A DNA stretch of 64,000 bases, taken from NCBI RefSeq assembly GCF_050920705.1, contig NZ_CP154799.1:1116001-1180000 (forward strand), written 5' to 3'. A program made the translations under genes and the position numbers. Shown here piece by piece: positions 56,229-64,000 of the stretch. Each line of letters starts with the position of its first letter. Within the stretch, counting starts at the first letter, position 1. This DNA is from Regnicoccus_A sp014224355. GTDB lineage: Bacteria; Cyanobacteriota; Cyanobacteriia; PCC-6307; Cyanobiaceae. Below the pieces are notes generated by a model. That model was not told the origin of the DNA. It did not search any database and was given only the letters and a program-made list of their open reading frames with translations.

Positions 56229-56501
56229 TCAGAGCACATCCATCGAGCCGTTGGTCTTTGGCGGGGTGGGGAGATCACGGGATGAGCCTGCTCCGGATTT
56301 GCCCAGCCCCCCGAACTGGCTGGGGGTTCCCAGTTGCTGGCGCATGATCCATTCAGTGGCCGCTTTCTGGGTGTGCCAGGCCTGCAGCAGCTGCTTGGCC
56401 AGAGCACGCAATGATTGGGGATCCCCGGTGGAATCGATCATTCGGGTCATGCGCTCCAGCTCAAATTGCTGGCCGAGGCTGAGGGCGAGCGGTTCGGACA
56501 T
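56229..56501 (-). CDS. Small protein with an NblA-like helical motif
   Basis: 90 residues from the ATG at 56501. The N-terminal half, LALSLGQQFELERMTRMI and DPQSLRALAKQLLQAWHTQKAATEW, resembles the NblA pattern (LSLEQQF-x-L ... L-x-x-L-Y/x-Q-x-x), here with a different C-terminal half, SQFGGLGKSGAG and a Pro-rich end. NblA adapts phycobilisomes for degradation. The link is my pattern match and needs a profile search. An ATG three codons upstream is also open. Confidence 0.6.
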   Translation of the reverse strand: MSEPLALSLGQQFELERMTRMIDSTGDPQSLRALAKQLLQAWHTQKAATEWIMRQQLGTPSQFGGLGKSGAGSSRDLPTPPKTNGSMDVL

Positions 56502-56640
56502 ACGAGGCATCGCGACGGGGCAGTGAAGCCGCGCCAATGCTACGAAGTGTTTCGAGTGCTCGCGTAGCGACCGGTACAGAGTTACCGATTCTCTGTCAGG
56601 GTCTGCCCATCCTGCCGGGGCGGCTGGTGCCTGGAGAGGC

Positions 56641-56856
56641 TCAGTGGTGTTCCCGGAGTGTCTCCACGCAACGGGTGATGCACTCGCCGTCATCGAGCGA
56701 GCAGGTGGTGATGCACTCGAAGTAGCTCTCCACCGAATCGCCTCCGTCGTCTGCGGCGAGGGTGGAGCCGTTGGCGATCATGGCCACGCCTGTGGAGGTC
56801 GGGAACGATCCGGCTCCGCTGTGCTTGGAGGGGGGATGGCTGTAGGAATGGGTCAT
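56641..56856 (-). CDS. Small protein with a twin CX3C motif
   Basis: 71 residues from the ATG at 56856. After a disordered Ser/Gly N terminus comes YFECITTCSLDDGECITRCVE: two C-x3-C pairs separated by six residues. Such hairpins can form two disulfides or bind metal. I recognise no family name. It lies 139 bases upstream of the NblA-like gene on the same strand. Confidence 0.65.
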   Translation of the reverse strand: MTHSYSHPPSKHSGAGSFPTSTGVAMIANGSTLAADDGGDSVESYFECITTCSLDDGECITRCVETLREHH

Positions 56857-57008
56857 GCGCCGGACCTGGTGAATGGGGATAAGGTCAGGATATGGAGATC
56901 ATTCAGCAGGGTCCAGAAGAATGAGTCTTCTTGCCTACTGAAAGATGAAGTTGTCTGTGCTTAGTTGAGAAATTCCGCAGATCGGCTTCGCCAGGCCGGT
57001 CTGCGTTT

Positions 57009-58778
57009 TCAGGCTTCGCCGTCGCCTCGGGCGCGGCGTGCCCGGCTCTTCTCTTTCTGCTTCCTCCGATTGGCCTCCTGGCGGGCCTTGGTGGCCTGCG
57101 AGTCCCGAGCCAGGCGTTCGGCTTCGGCCTCTTCTTCTTTCTTCTCCAGGTAATAGGCGTAGTCGCCCCTGTACAGCACCAGTTCCCCGTCGCGCAACTC
57201 CACGATGCGGTTGGCCACCTGGGAGATGAAGAAGCGGTCGTGGGAGACGATCAGGGCGGCCCCTTCGTAGGCCTTCAGGGCCGATTCCAGCATCTGCTTG
57301 GCGGGGATGTCGAGGTGGTTGGTCGGTTCATCCAGCACCAGCAGGTTGCAGGGGGTCAGCAGCATCAGGGCCAGGGCCAACCGGGCTTTTTCGCCGCCGC
57401 TGAGCTGGCCCACCTCCTTGAACACGTCCTCGTTGCTGAAGCCGAAGTTGCCCAGGAGGGAGCGAACCTGAGTCTGGGTCCAGTCGGGGACGGCCTCGAA
57501 GAGGGTGTCGACCACGCTGCGATTCAGATCGAGGGCTTCGGCCTGGTTCTGCTCGAAATAGCCCGCCACCACGTTGTGTTCCCCCAGCCGCGCCCTGCCC
57601 CCGTCACTGGCTTCCAGCCCCATCACCAGGCGCAGCAAGGTGGATTTACCGGCCCCATTCGGACCGACGAAGGCCAGGCGATCACCCCGCTCCACCTCCA
57701 GTTCGGCGCCGAGAAAAAGGATCTTGTCGCCATAGCTGTGGGTGAGGTCCTCGATCACGGCCACCTGGCGTCCGGAGCGGGGAGCCGGCGGGAACTGGAA
57801 GCGGGGCCCGGAGATCCCCTCAAGCGGGGCCTCGATCCGCTCCACCTTCTCCAGCAGTTTCTCGCGGCTCTTGGCCTGGGTGCTGCGGGTGGCACTGGCC
57901 CGGAAGCGGTCGATGTAGGCCTGCTGGCTGGCCAGTTCCTTCTGCTGCCGTTCGAAGGCGGCCTGGCTGGCTTCCCGTTCCAGGGCCTTCTGCTCGAGAT
58001 GCTGGCTGTAGTTGCCCAGGTAGGTGCGGGACACCCCCCGCTCCGTCTCGACGATCAGGTTGCAGACCCGATCGAGGAAAGCCCGGTCGTGGCTGACCAC
58101 CACCAGCGGAACCTCCTGCTTGAGCAGGTACCCCTCAAGCCACTGGATCGTCTCCACGTCGAGATGGTTGGTGGGCTCATCCAGCAGAAGCAGATCCGGC
58201 TCCTGAAGAAGGATCTTGCCCAGGGCGATGCGCATCTGCCAGCCGCCTGAATAAGCCCCCACCGGCTCCTCGGCCCCCTCCGGGGTGAAGCCGAGGGTGG
58301 GAAGAAGTTTGTCGATGCGGGCGTCGAGCTCATACCCATGCAGGGCTTCGAAGCGGCTCTGCAGCCGGCCCAGTTCATGGATCAGTTCATCGAGGTGTGC
58401 CGGATCGGTGGCCGCCTGATCACTGGCCATCTCCTCTTCCACCCGGTGCTGGCGGATCAGCACCTCGGCCGCTTCGCCGAAGGCCTGGAACAGCTCCTCG
58501 CGCACGCTGCGACTGAGATCGACCTCAAACTCCTGCCGCAGGTAGACGATGCGCGGATTCCCCTGGCGGACCACCTGGCCCGCACTGGGTTCCTCCAGGC
58601 CGGCGATCAGCCGCAGCTGGGTGGATTTCCCCGCGCCGTTGACCCCCACCAGACCGACCCGATCTCCCCCCTTCACCTCCCAGGTGACATCGCGCAGCAC
58701 CTCGCCGGTGGGATAGATCTTCGAGACACGTTCCAGACGAAGCACGGGTTGGGCGGATCGGCAGTGAAACGTCATCAT
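57009..58778 (-). CDS. ABC-F ATPase (translation factor family)
   Basis: 589 residues with two ATP-binding domains and no membrane segments. Domain 1: Walker A VGVNGAGKSTQLRLIAG, signature GAYSGGWQMRIALGKILL, Walker B LLLLDEPTNHLD; domain 2: FVGPNGAGKSTLLRL, GQLSGGEKARLALALMLL, LLVLDEPTNHLD. A charged linker lies between them, and a basic, Arg/Lys-rich tail ends the protein. ABC-F proteins act on ribosomes; subgroup (Uup-like or another) is not resolved. Start at 58778, with a second ATG next to it. Confidence 0.93.
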   Translation of the reverse strand: MMTFHCRSAQPVLRLERVSKIYPTGEVLRDVTWEVKGGDRVGLVGVNGAGKSTQLRLIAGLEEPSAGQVVRQGNPRIVYLRQEFEVDLSRSVREELFQAFGEAAEVLIRQHRVEEEMASDQAATDPAHLDELIHELGRLQSRFEALHGYELDARIDKLLPTLGFTPEGAEEPVGAYSGGWQMRIALGKILLQEPDLLLLDEPTNHLDVETIQWLEGYLLKQEVPLVVVSHDRAFLDRVCNLIVETERGVSRTYLGNYSQHLEQKALEREASQAAFERQQKELASQQAYIDRFRASATRSTQAKSREKLLEKVERIEAPLEGISGPRFQFPPAPRSGRQVAVIEDLTHSYGDKILFLGAELEVERGDRLAFVGPNGAGKSTLLRLVMGLEASDGGRARLGEHNVVAGYFEQNQAEALDLNRSVVDTLFEAVPDWTQTQVRSLLGNFGFSNEDVFKEVGQLSGGEKARLALALMLLTPCNLLVLDEPTNHLDIPAKQMLESALKAYEGAALIVSHDRFFISQVANRIVELRDGELVLYRGDYAYYLEKKEEEAEAERLARDSQATKARQEANRRKQKEKSRARRARGDGEA

Positions 58779-58863
58779 CTCCGCTCGGACCGGCCAATGG
58801 CCCGGAACCGGCCCTGATCGGCTGCGGGCCAGACTGACGGCCATCCCCCAGGGACCGCCTGCG

Positions 58864-59040
58864 ATGGTGAAACGTCTGGAGCAGCTGGCGGCGCTCGTGG
58901 TGGCCGCCGGACTGGCGATCGTGAGCTACTGGCTGTTCTTCAGCTGGGCCCAGGGGGGGCGTGAGCTGCGCCAGGCCCCCCGCCAGAGTCAGCCCGCTCC
59001 CGCTGAGCCGTCGCCCCCTGGGGGACGGAAACTGCTCTGA
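58864..59040 (+). CDS. Small single-pass membrane protein
   Basis: 58 residues starting MVKRLEQLAALVVAAGLAIV, with one membrane helix followed by SYWLFFSWAQGG and a Pro/Gln-rich tail ending GGRKLL. It is divergent from the ABC-F gene. No family recognised. Confidence 0.55.
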   Translation: MVKRLEQLAALVVAAGLAIVSYWLFFSWAQGGRELRQAPRQSQPAPAEPSPPGGRKLL

Positions 59041-59042
59041 CA

Positions 59043-59083
59043 GAGGAGATGACGGAGGAGATGACGGAGGAGATGACGGAGGA
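59043..59083. repeat. Short tandem repeat of a 12-base unit
   Basis: The unit GAGGAGATGACG occurs three times in a row with a partial fourth copy, directly after the stop of the preceding small gene and before the end of the Nif11-like gene. No coding role is seen. Confidence 0.85.
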
Positions 59084-59103
59084 GGGTGCCCGCTGGCCTG
59101 GGC

Positions 59104-59361
59104 TCAGAGCCCGCCACGGGCTTTGATCAGCCACTGCTTGCTGTCCGGATCGTCGAGGGAGGCCAGATGCTGCCGAACTGAGGCTTCGGTGACGGGGAGA
59201 TCAAGCTGGGTTCCCATGGCGATGATGCGCTCGAGCGTGCCTTTGGGATCCTGCAAGGCCTGGCGGAACAGCGCCTGGGTCAGGGCCTCATCCCCCCGGA
59301 TCCGCTCGTAGAGCGCGGCGGTGTTGGCGGCGAGGGCGGGTTCAGGGGGATGCTCGGTCAT
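59104..59361 (-). CDS. Nif11-like small protein
   Basis: 85 residues. LYERIRGDEALTQALFRQAL followed by ERIIAMGTQLDLPVTEASVRQHLASL has the Nif11-like pattern (F-x-x-x-I/V-x-x-D-x-x-L ... G-x-x-x). The end KQWLIKARGGL carries a Gly-Gly just before the last residue. Nif11-type domains serve as leader peptides for modified peptides in cyanobacteria, but no core peptide or modifying enzyme is present here. A non-leader role is equally likely. Confidence 0.6.
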   Translation of the reverse strand: MTEHPPEPALAANTAALYERIRGDEALTQALFRQALQDPKGTLERIIAMGTQLDLPVTEASVRQHLASLDDPDSKQWLIKARGGL

Positions 59362-59472
59362 GGTCAGGGGCCTGCTCGCGTCCTGAGCGGTCTGAACGGC
59401 ACCCTATGGCGGGCCTCCGCTGGGTGGCCAGCATTTGTTGGCTGTTGTTGGATCGAAGGCGGAAGCGCTCTC

Positions 59473-60855
59473 TCACCACGACCGGCGTCGGGTCATGGTG
59501 CTGGTGTAGCCCCAGAGATGGCTGAGGGCGTTCAGGGGCAGATAGAAGAAGGGCCTGAGGATCAGCTCGATCAGTGCACCCTGCACTGAAACCTCCCCAC
59601 GGCCGAAGCCCAGCCGGTAGAGGCGCGTCGAGAGCCCCGTGAGCAGCAGCCCCACCAGCCCCGAGACCAGGGCCAGCAGGCCGAGGGCCTCGAATCCGGC
59701 GGGAGGGTCAGCCAGCAGCGCCAGACCGGCGAGAAACCAGGCGAGGGGGTAGAGGAAGTTGGCCACGCTGAAGGTGTTGTGGGCGAGGTACAGCAACCCC
59801 AGCCGTCCATAGCGGCGGTTTCCCACCATCGAGCGGTAGCGAATCAGGGTTTCAAGGAATCCACCGGCCCAGCGCCGCCGCTGGCGCAGGAACACCCCCA
59901 CGCGGCCCGGGGCTTCGGTGCGCACCGCCAGGGCCGGCTGGACCCTGACCCTGCAGGGCTCTCCCTGGTCGCGGCGGTGGCGCTGCAGGCGGTACATGAT
60001 TTCGTAGTCCTCGGCCCAGCTGGAGGGATCGAAACCACCGATCTCCACCAGAGTCGTGCGGCGGAAGGCTGAGCAGGCCCCGGAGATGATCAGGCTGGCC
60101 CCCAGCTGGCTCCAGGCAAGGCGCCAGAGGTGGTTGCGGGCGTATTCGTAGCGCTGGAAGCCGGCGAAGAGGCGGCCCTGTGGAGTGGCGGGGCAGCGTG
60201 GCAGCAGCGTGCCGCTCACCGCGTCCAGGTCGGGTTCCCGGGCGAAGCTGTTCCCCAGGGCCGCCAGGGCTCCGGGCAGCAGCTCAGTGTCGGCATCGAG
60301 GATCAGCACCACCTCGGCTGCGCTGAGGGCCACCCCCTGGTTGATCGAATCCCCTTTGCCGCGGTGCTCCTTGGCCAGCAGCCAGACACTGGGATGGCGC
60401 CGCGAACGGTGGAGTCGCCCCTCTCCCTCAAGGTCGAACCGTTGGGCGAGGCTCACCAGGGTGTCATCGGTGGAGCCGTCGTCGCAGACGATCACCTGCT
60501 GGGGCTGGGGAACCTGGTTCAGCACGCTCGCCAGGGTGGCGGGCAGGGAGGCGGCTTCGTTCCAGGCCGGGATGATCACGGCGATCGCCGGAGCTGCGCG
60601 GGCAGGTGGCTCGGGCGCCACCTCCGGGATGGCTCTGTGCTGGAGCCAGGCCTGTCGGGCCAGCACAAGGATGAACAGCGCCTGGAGGGTGTCGTAGATC
60701 ACCACGGCCAGCGACAGCACCAGGAAGGCCCCCAGCTGCCCCATCAGACCGGCCGCGAGCATGCCTGCCGGGATCAGCCAGGAGATGGAGAGCAGGGCGA
60801 GAAAGAGCACCGCCGGCCGGCCTGGGCGGGTGGCCCCTCGTTCTTGTCTTGGCAT
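59473..60855 (-). CDS. Membrane-bound family 2 glycosyltransferase
   Basis: 460 residues. Two N-terminal helices, then the GT2 domain with IAVIIPAWNEAASLPATLASVLNQ, VIVCDDGSTDDTLVSLA, DADTELLPGA (DxD), SGACSAFRRTTLVEIGGFD, WAEDYEIMYRLQRH and the QRRRWAGGFLE product-site motif, then three or four C-terminal helices. The QxxRW and D,D,D,QRRRW set marks a processive, polysaccharide-type enzyme. Substrate is unknown. Confidence 0.9.
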   Translation of the reverse strand: MPRQERGATRPGRPAVLFLALLSISWLIPAGMLAAGLMGQLGAFLVLSLAVVIYDTLQALFILVLARQAWLQHRAIPEVAPEPPARAAPAIAVIIPAWNEAASLPATLASVLNQVPQPQQVIVCDDGSTDDTLVSLAQRFDLEGEGRLHRSRRHPSVWLLAKEHRGKGDSINQGVALSAAEVVLILDADTELLPGALAALGNSFAREPDLDAVSGTLLPRCPATPQGRLFAGFQRYEYARNHLWRLAWSQLGASLIISGACSAFRRTTLVEIGGFDPSSWAEDYEIMYRLQRHRRDQGEPCRVRVQPALAVRTEAPGRVGVFLRQRRRWAGGFLETLIRYRSMVGNRRYGRLGLLYLAHNTFSVANFLYPLAWFLAGLALLADPPAGFEALGLLALVSGLVGLLLTGLSTRLYRLGFGRGEVSVQGALIELILRPFFYLPLNALSHLWGYTSTMTRRRSW

Positions 60856-60913
60856 GCTGCCGCTGAACGGGAGGCCTGGTGAGGCAAAGCCGGGATCAAG
60901 GCTAGAGGAGCCT

Positions 60914-61243
60914 TCAGGCGGCCTGGGGCGGCTCCACCGATTCTCCTGGTTCGCCGCCGCTGGGAGCTCTCTCCAGACTGCGGGCCTCCAGGCAGAGCTG
61001 TTGGCGCAGCTGGGCGTAGTTGGCGGCCAGGGGCTGGCGGCCCTCCTGGAGGGCGGTGAACTCGGCGCGCTGCAGCACGTGATGCAGGTGGGTGAGCAGG
61101 TAGGTGCTGATCACCGCGGAAACCTGCACCTCGCTGGAGCTGGCCCCTCGGGTCGGGGCCTGGCGTGGGGAGGTTTGACGCTCCTTGGTGCGACGGGGCT
61201 TGGGAGGCTGTCCCGCCGCTGACGTGACCGCGCTGTTGGGCAT
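60914..61243 (-). CDS. Unknown protein divergent from a ribbon-helix-helix regulator
   Basis: 109 residues from the ATG at 61243. A basic, disordered N terminus precedes a helical part (VSAVISTYLLTHLHHVLQRAEFTALQEGRQPLAANYAQL). No domain recognised. It is transcribed away from the ribbon-helix-helix gene with a 92-base shared upstream region. Confidence 0.6.
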   Translation of the reverse strand: MPNSAVTSAAGQPPKPRRTKERQTSPRQAPTRGASSSEVQVSAVISTYLLTHLHHVLQRAEFTALQEGRQPLAANYAQLRQQLCLEARSLERAPSGGEPGESVEPPQAA

Positions 61244-61301
61244 GGCTCGTGCTCGGAGCGCTTTGATCTTAGTGCCGGATACTATCCGATCGGATCTCTG
61301 T

Positions 61302-61318
61302 ACACTGGTGTGTAACAC
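61302..61318. promoter_or_regulatory. Overlapping short inverted repeats, candidate operator
   Basis: ACACtgGTGT (61302-61311) overlaps GTGTaACAC (61310-61318) in the shared upstream region. The half-sites recur as ACAC/GTGT, the type of short symmetric site ribbon-helix-helix dimers bind. It lies about 18 bases before the start of the regulator gene, so autoregulation is possible. Confidence 0.45.
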
Positions 61319-61335
61319 GTGGGATCCCTGCCGCT

Positions 61336-61665
61336 GTGGCCACTCGCCAGACCTCCACGAGCGGCCGCCCCAAGTCCCCCCGCATCCAGGTGGTTCTGCC
61401 TGAAGAGCTCTGCGACCGCCTGACTGCAGCGGCAGAAGCTGAGTCGCGAACGGTCAGCAACATGGCCAAAGTGCTGATCCAGCGCGGGCTCGACAGCCTC
61501 GAGCAGGTGGTGGCGCCCCTCCCCCCTGTGATGGGCGAGCGCTCCAGCCCTGCCGGCAGGCCCACCGAGCGCTTCCGGCAGGAGCTGGAGCGCCGCGAGC
61601 GCAACCAGCCCCGCCGCTTGCGGGGGCTGCCGCGCCGGCTGCGCCTGCCACGGTCCAGCTCCTGA
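61336..61665 (+). CDS. Ribbon-helix-helix (CopG/Arc-type) DNA-binding protein
   Basis: 109 residues; GTG start at 61336. RIQVVLPEELCDRLTAAAEAESRTVSNMAKVLIQRGLDSLEQ is the ribbon and two helices of the RHH fold. The C-terminal 45 residues are Arg-rich (RFRQELERRERNQPRRLRGLPRRLRLPR), probably for DNA contact. No toxin gene is recognisable next to it. Confidence 0.8.
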   Translation: MATRQTSTSGRPKSPRIQVVLPEELCDRLTAAAEAESRTVSNMAKVLIQRGLDSLEQVVAPLPPVMGERSSPAGRPTERFRQELERRERNQPRRLRGLPRRLRLPRSSS

Positions 61666-61681
61666 GATCCCCTCTGAGCGA

Positions 61682-62854
61682 TCAGAGGGTGGGATCGGCC
61701 CGGACCCCCAGCACCGCCGCCCGTCGGGCGCCGGTGACCGAGGGCAGGGAGCCGGCATGACCGTGGCGGTGCCACCAGGCCAGCAGGGCGAAGCCCAGGG
61801 CCTCGCGGGCGGCTTCATCGAGGCCCAGGTCTGAAAGCGGGCGCAACCAGAGCCCCCGGCAGCGCCGCCTGAGCTGCTCGATCAGCATCCTGTTGCGGGC
61901 TCCTCCTCCAGCCACCACCAGCTCCAGTGGCCGCGGCCCATGGCGGAGATCCGCCGCCACCACCGCCGCGCTGAAGGCGGTGAGAGTGGCCAGGGCATCC
62001 TCGGGCTTCAGGGGAGCTCCAGCCTCTGCCGCCTGGTTCTCCAGTGCCAGCAGCCGCCGCTCCAGATCCGGCAGACCGAAATCCTCCCGACCGGTGGATT
62101 TCGGGGGCGGGAGCTGGAAGTAGGACTCCTGCAGCCAGGACTGGATCAGCTCCTCCTGCACGACACCGCGGCTGGCCCAGGCCCCGTTCTCGTCGTAGCT
62201 GAGAGTTCCCTGGCTGAAGCGACTCACCGCCAGATCGATCAGGGTGTTGGCGGGGCCGCAGTCCCAGCCGCGCACCGGCTGCTGGCGTTCCGGTCCCCCG
62301 GCAGGAGGCAGCAGCGTGAGGTTGGCGATGCCCCCGAGGTTGAGCACCGCCCGCCAACCCCCGATCGGAGGCAGCAGGGCCGCATCGGCCGCCGGCACCA
62401 GTGGGGCGCCATGGCCGCCCAGGGCCAGGTCGTGGGCACGCAGGTCGAACACCACCGGCCTCTCCAGCAGCTGGGCCAGCAGCGGACCCTGCAGCAGCTG
62501 CCAGCTGCTGCCGCGCCGATCCCCCGTCGGGGCCCGGTGCCAGATGGTCTGGCCATGGCAGCCCACCAGTTCGGCCCGGCCCTCCGGATCACAGCGGCGG
62601 GCACAGTCGGCCTGAGTTTCGCTCACGGCTTCGGCCAGATCCAGCAGGCTGGCTGCCGTCAGGGGCTGGCCCTGACCGGCCGCGATCAGCCGATCGCGCA
62701 GATCCCTGGGGTAAGGGCAGAAGCAGTGGTGAAGCAGGCGCCAGCGGGGACGCCTCAGGGGAGGCTGAAAACTGGCCAGCACCGCATCCACGCCATCGGC
62801 GCTGGTGCCGCTCATCAGACCCAGCACCAGGCTGGGCTGCCCTGGGGCCATCAC
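61682..62854 (-). CDS. anmK: Anhydro-N-acetylmuramic acid kinase
   Basis: 390 residues. GLMSGTSADGVDAVL at the start, VGCHGQTIWHRAP, VFDLRAHDLALGGHGAPLVPAADAALL, NLGGIANLTLLP and WDCGPANTLIDLAV are the AnmK blocks. The enzyme phosphorylates anhydro-MurNAc in peptidoglycan recycling. Its start overlaps the ktrA-like stop by four bases. Confidence 0.95.
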   Translation of the reverse strand: MMAPGQPSLVLGLMSGTSADGVDAVLASFQPPLRRPRWRLLHHCFCPYPRDLRDRLIAAGQGQPLTAASLLDLAEAVSETQADCARRCDPEGRAELVGCHGQTIWHRAPTGDRRGSSWQLLQGPLLAQLLERPVVFDLRAHDLALGGHGAPLVPAADAALLPPIGGWRAVLNLGGIANLTLLPPAGGPERQQPVRGWDCGPANTLIDLAVSRFSQGTLSYDENGAWASRGVVQEELIQSWLQESYFQLPPPKSTGREDFGLPDLERRLLALENQAAEAGAPLKPEDALATLTAFSAAVVAADLRHGPRPLELVVAGGGARNRMLIEQLRRRCRGLWLRPLSDLGLDEAAREALGFALLAWWHRHGHAGSLPSVTGARRAAVLGVRADPTL

Positions 62855-63555
62855 AGCTGCGGCAAGCCTTCGAGGGCCTGGACGGTTCCCATCACCACCA
62901 GCAGATCCCCTTCGCTGAGAACGTGGGAGGCCGGGGGGTTCACTGAAAGCCTGTTCTCCGGGCCCGCGGCCAGAACGCTCACCTCATAGTTCTTGCGCAG
63001 GTTCAGATCGCGCAGGGAACGGCCGATGAAAGCCTGGGGCACCTTGATCTCCTCGATGCTGTTGCGGTCGTCGAGTCTGAGCCGCTCCAGCAGGTTGGGC
63101 CTCACCAGTTGCCGGGCCAGCTGCTCCCCCTGCATGCGCGAGGGAAACACCACCTTGTCGGCCCCCACCCGGCGCAGCATCTTCTCGTGCAGGTCGTTGG
63201 TGGCTCGGGCGATCACCTGCGTCACCTTGCTGCCTTCGCTGTCCTTGACGATCAAGGTGGCCGTGATGCTGGCGGCGATGGGTTCGCTGATGCCCACGAC
63301 CACGGTGCTGAGATCAAGAACGCCCGCCTCCCTCAGGGCCTCCTCATCCGTGCAGTCGAGGGCGCGTGCCTCGATGGCCGGATCCACCTGACGCAGGGCG
63401 TCGATGGCTCGCTGTTCCTTGTCGATCGCCAGCACCTCGGCCCCGCAGCGCACCAGCTCCTTGCAGACGGCTGTGCCGAAACGACCGACCCCGATCACCG
63501 CGAAACTCCCCGGCGCGGCCGTTCCGGCTCCCTGCCAGCGCCACCAGTTGGTCAT
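62851..63555 (-). CDS. ktrA: Potassium-uptake regulatory subunit (KtrA/TrkA type)
   Basis: 234 residues. Rossmann domain with FAVIGVGRFGTAVCKELVRCGAEVLAIDK (GxGxFG) and ARALDCTDEEALREAG, then a TrkA-C domain (IEEIKVPQAFIGRSLRDLNLRKNYEVSVLAAG ... EGDLLVVMG). It would gate a KtrB/TrkH-type K+ channel by binding nucleotides; the channel gene is not in this window. Confidence 0.9.
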   Translation of the reverse strand: MTNWWRWQGAGTAAPGSFAVIGVGRFGTAVCKELVRCGAEVLAIDKEQRAIDALRQVDPAIEARALDCTDEEALREAGVLDLSTVVVGISEPIAASITATLIVKDSEGSKVTQVIARATNDLHEKMLRRVGADKVVFPSRMQGEQLARQLVRPNLLERLRLDDRNSIEEIKVPQAFIGRSLRDLNLRKNYEVSVLAAGPENRLSVNPPASHVLSEGDLLVVMGTVQALEGLPQL

Positions 63556-63644
63556 CGAGTTTCATCAGCGTGCGGCGCCATTCTGTGACCAGCCCCCATC
63601 GGGCGCCGCCGGAAGGGCCGTGGCCCCTCCGGCGGGCTCGACAC

Positions 63645-64000
63645 TCACTTGTTGGGCTGAGGAGTCATGCGCAGGTACGGCTTGATCTCGGTGACACCCT
63701 TGGGGAATTTGGTGCGCGCGTCCTCTGTGGCGATCGAAGGAACCACCACGCAGTCCTCACCGTCCTTCCAGTTCACCGGCGTGGCCACCTGGTGGTAGTC
63801 GGTGAGTTGCAGGGAGTCGATCACCCGCAGGATCTCTGTGAAGTTGCGGCCGGTGCTGGCCGGGTAGGTGATCTGCAGACGCAGCTTCTTGTTGGGATCG
63901 ATGATGAAGACCGAGCGCACCGTCAGGTTGTTGAGGGCGTTCGGATGAATCATTCCGTAGAGGTCACTGACCGTCTTGTCGGAATCCGCCAGGATCGGGT
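63645..64000 (-). CDS. 1-Cys peroxiredoxin (Prx6-like), C-terminal part
   Basis: The gene runs off the right edge, so only about 117 C-terminal residues are present and the peroxidatic Cys lies outside. ADSDKTVSDLYGMIHPNALN, TVRSVFIIDPNKKLRLQITYPASTGRNFTEILRVIDSLQL and CVVVPSIATEDARTKFPKG are the Prx6 C-terminal pattern. It should reduce peroxides using an external thiol. Confidence 0.92.
   Translation of the reverse strand, partial: PILADSDKTVSDLYGMIHPNALNNLTVRSVFIIDPNKKLRLQITYPASTGRNFTEILRVIDSLQLTDYHQVATPVNWKDGEDCVVVPSIATEDARTKFPKGVTEIKPYLRMTPQPNK

Noticed and set aside
59043..59083. Possible CRISPR-like repeat
   Set aside because: Units are 12 bases and directly adjacent with no spacers; no cas genes in the window.

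Overview
The window comes from a picocyanobacterium of the Synechococcus/Cyanobium group. Evidence is phycocyanin (cpcBA), a phycoerythrin accessory operon, photosystem II genes (psbB, psbT, psbM), cytochrome b6f genes (petB, petD), a ferrochelatase with a chlorophyll-binding tail, a high-light-inducible protein, and a 16S-tRNA-Ile-tRNA-Ala-23S-5S operon of cyanobacterial type. A phycoerythrin activator (cpeR) beside a single cpcBA pair suggests a phycoerythrin-containing strain; the phycoerythrin subunit genes are not in the window.

Layout. 1-14.4 kb is the phycobilisome region, almost all on the minus strand. A seven-gene cluster in the order known as cpeCDESTR (5270 down to 227) encodes rod linkers, bilin lyases and CpeR. 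It is followed by hemH, a pentapeptide-repeat protein, an orphan allophycocyanin-like protein with its unknown partner, cpcG, cpcBA, cpcCD, a second cpcG copy and cpcT. 14.4-28.5 kb is housekeeping and photosynthesis: tRNA-Phe, comF, a ribulokinase-like kinase, metK, rpsA, nrdR, psbB-psbT, a ferredoxin, psbM, dprA, prmC and tsaC. 28.5-32.5 kb is a tightly overlapped Mrp-type cation/proton antiporter operon (C-D-E-F-G-DUF4040-B). 32.5-40.2 kb holds tRNA-Thr, a LuxR-type HTH, minCDE, an HD phosphohydrolase, a C-terminal processing protease, petBD and a neutral invertase. 40.2-46.5 kb is the rRNA operon with a long leader and visible processing stems. 46.6-64 kb is mixed: YihY, xseAB, hli, hrpB, HtrA, an NblA-like protein, ABC-F, a glycosyltransferase, a ribbon-helix-helix regulator, anmK, ktrA and the end of a 1-Cys peroxiredoxin.

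Five genes (second cpcG, HD phosphohydrolase, processing protease, invertase, DUF2973 protein) are each split by a single-base shift, and each can be restored by changing one base in a run of G or C. Run lengths are 10, 7, 6, 6 and 3. The pattern looks more like homopolymer length errors in the assembly than gene decay, though it cannot be proved from one sequence.

The most interesting biology is in the phycobilisome region: an orphan allophycocyanin-like protein that keeps the bilin Cys-x-Arg-Asp motif; a fused two-domain rod linker in the cpeD position; two rod linkers of CpcG type that both end in a membrane-spanning helix; and an extra small gene between cpeE and cpeS. The stretches 1-2.7 kb and 7.3-8.5 kb look clearly less GC-rich than the rest, which fits a mobile or recently acquired pigment region.
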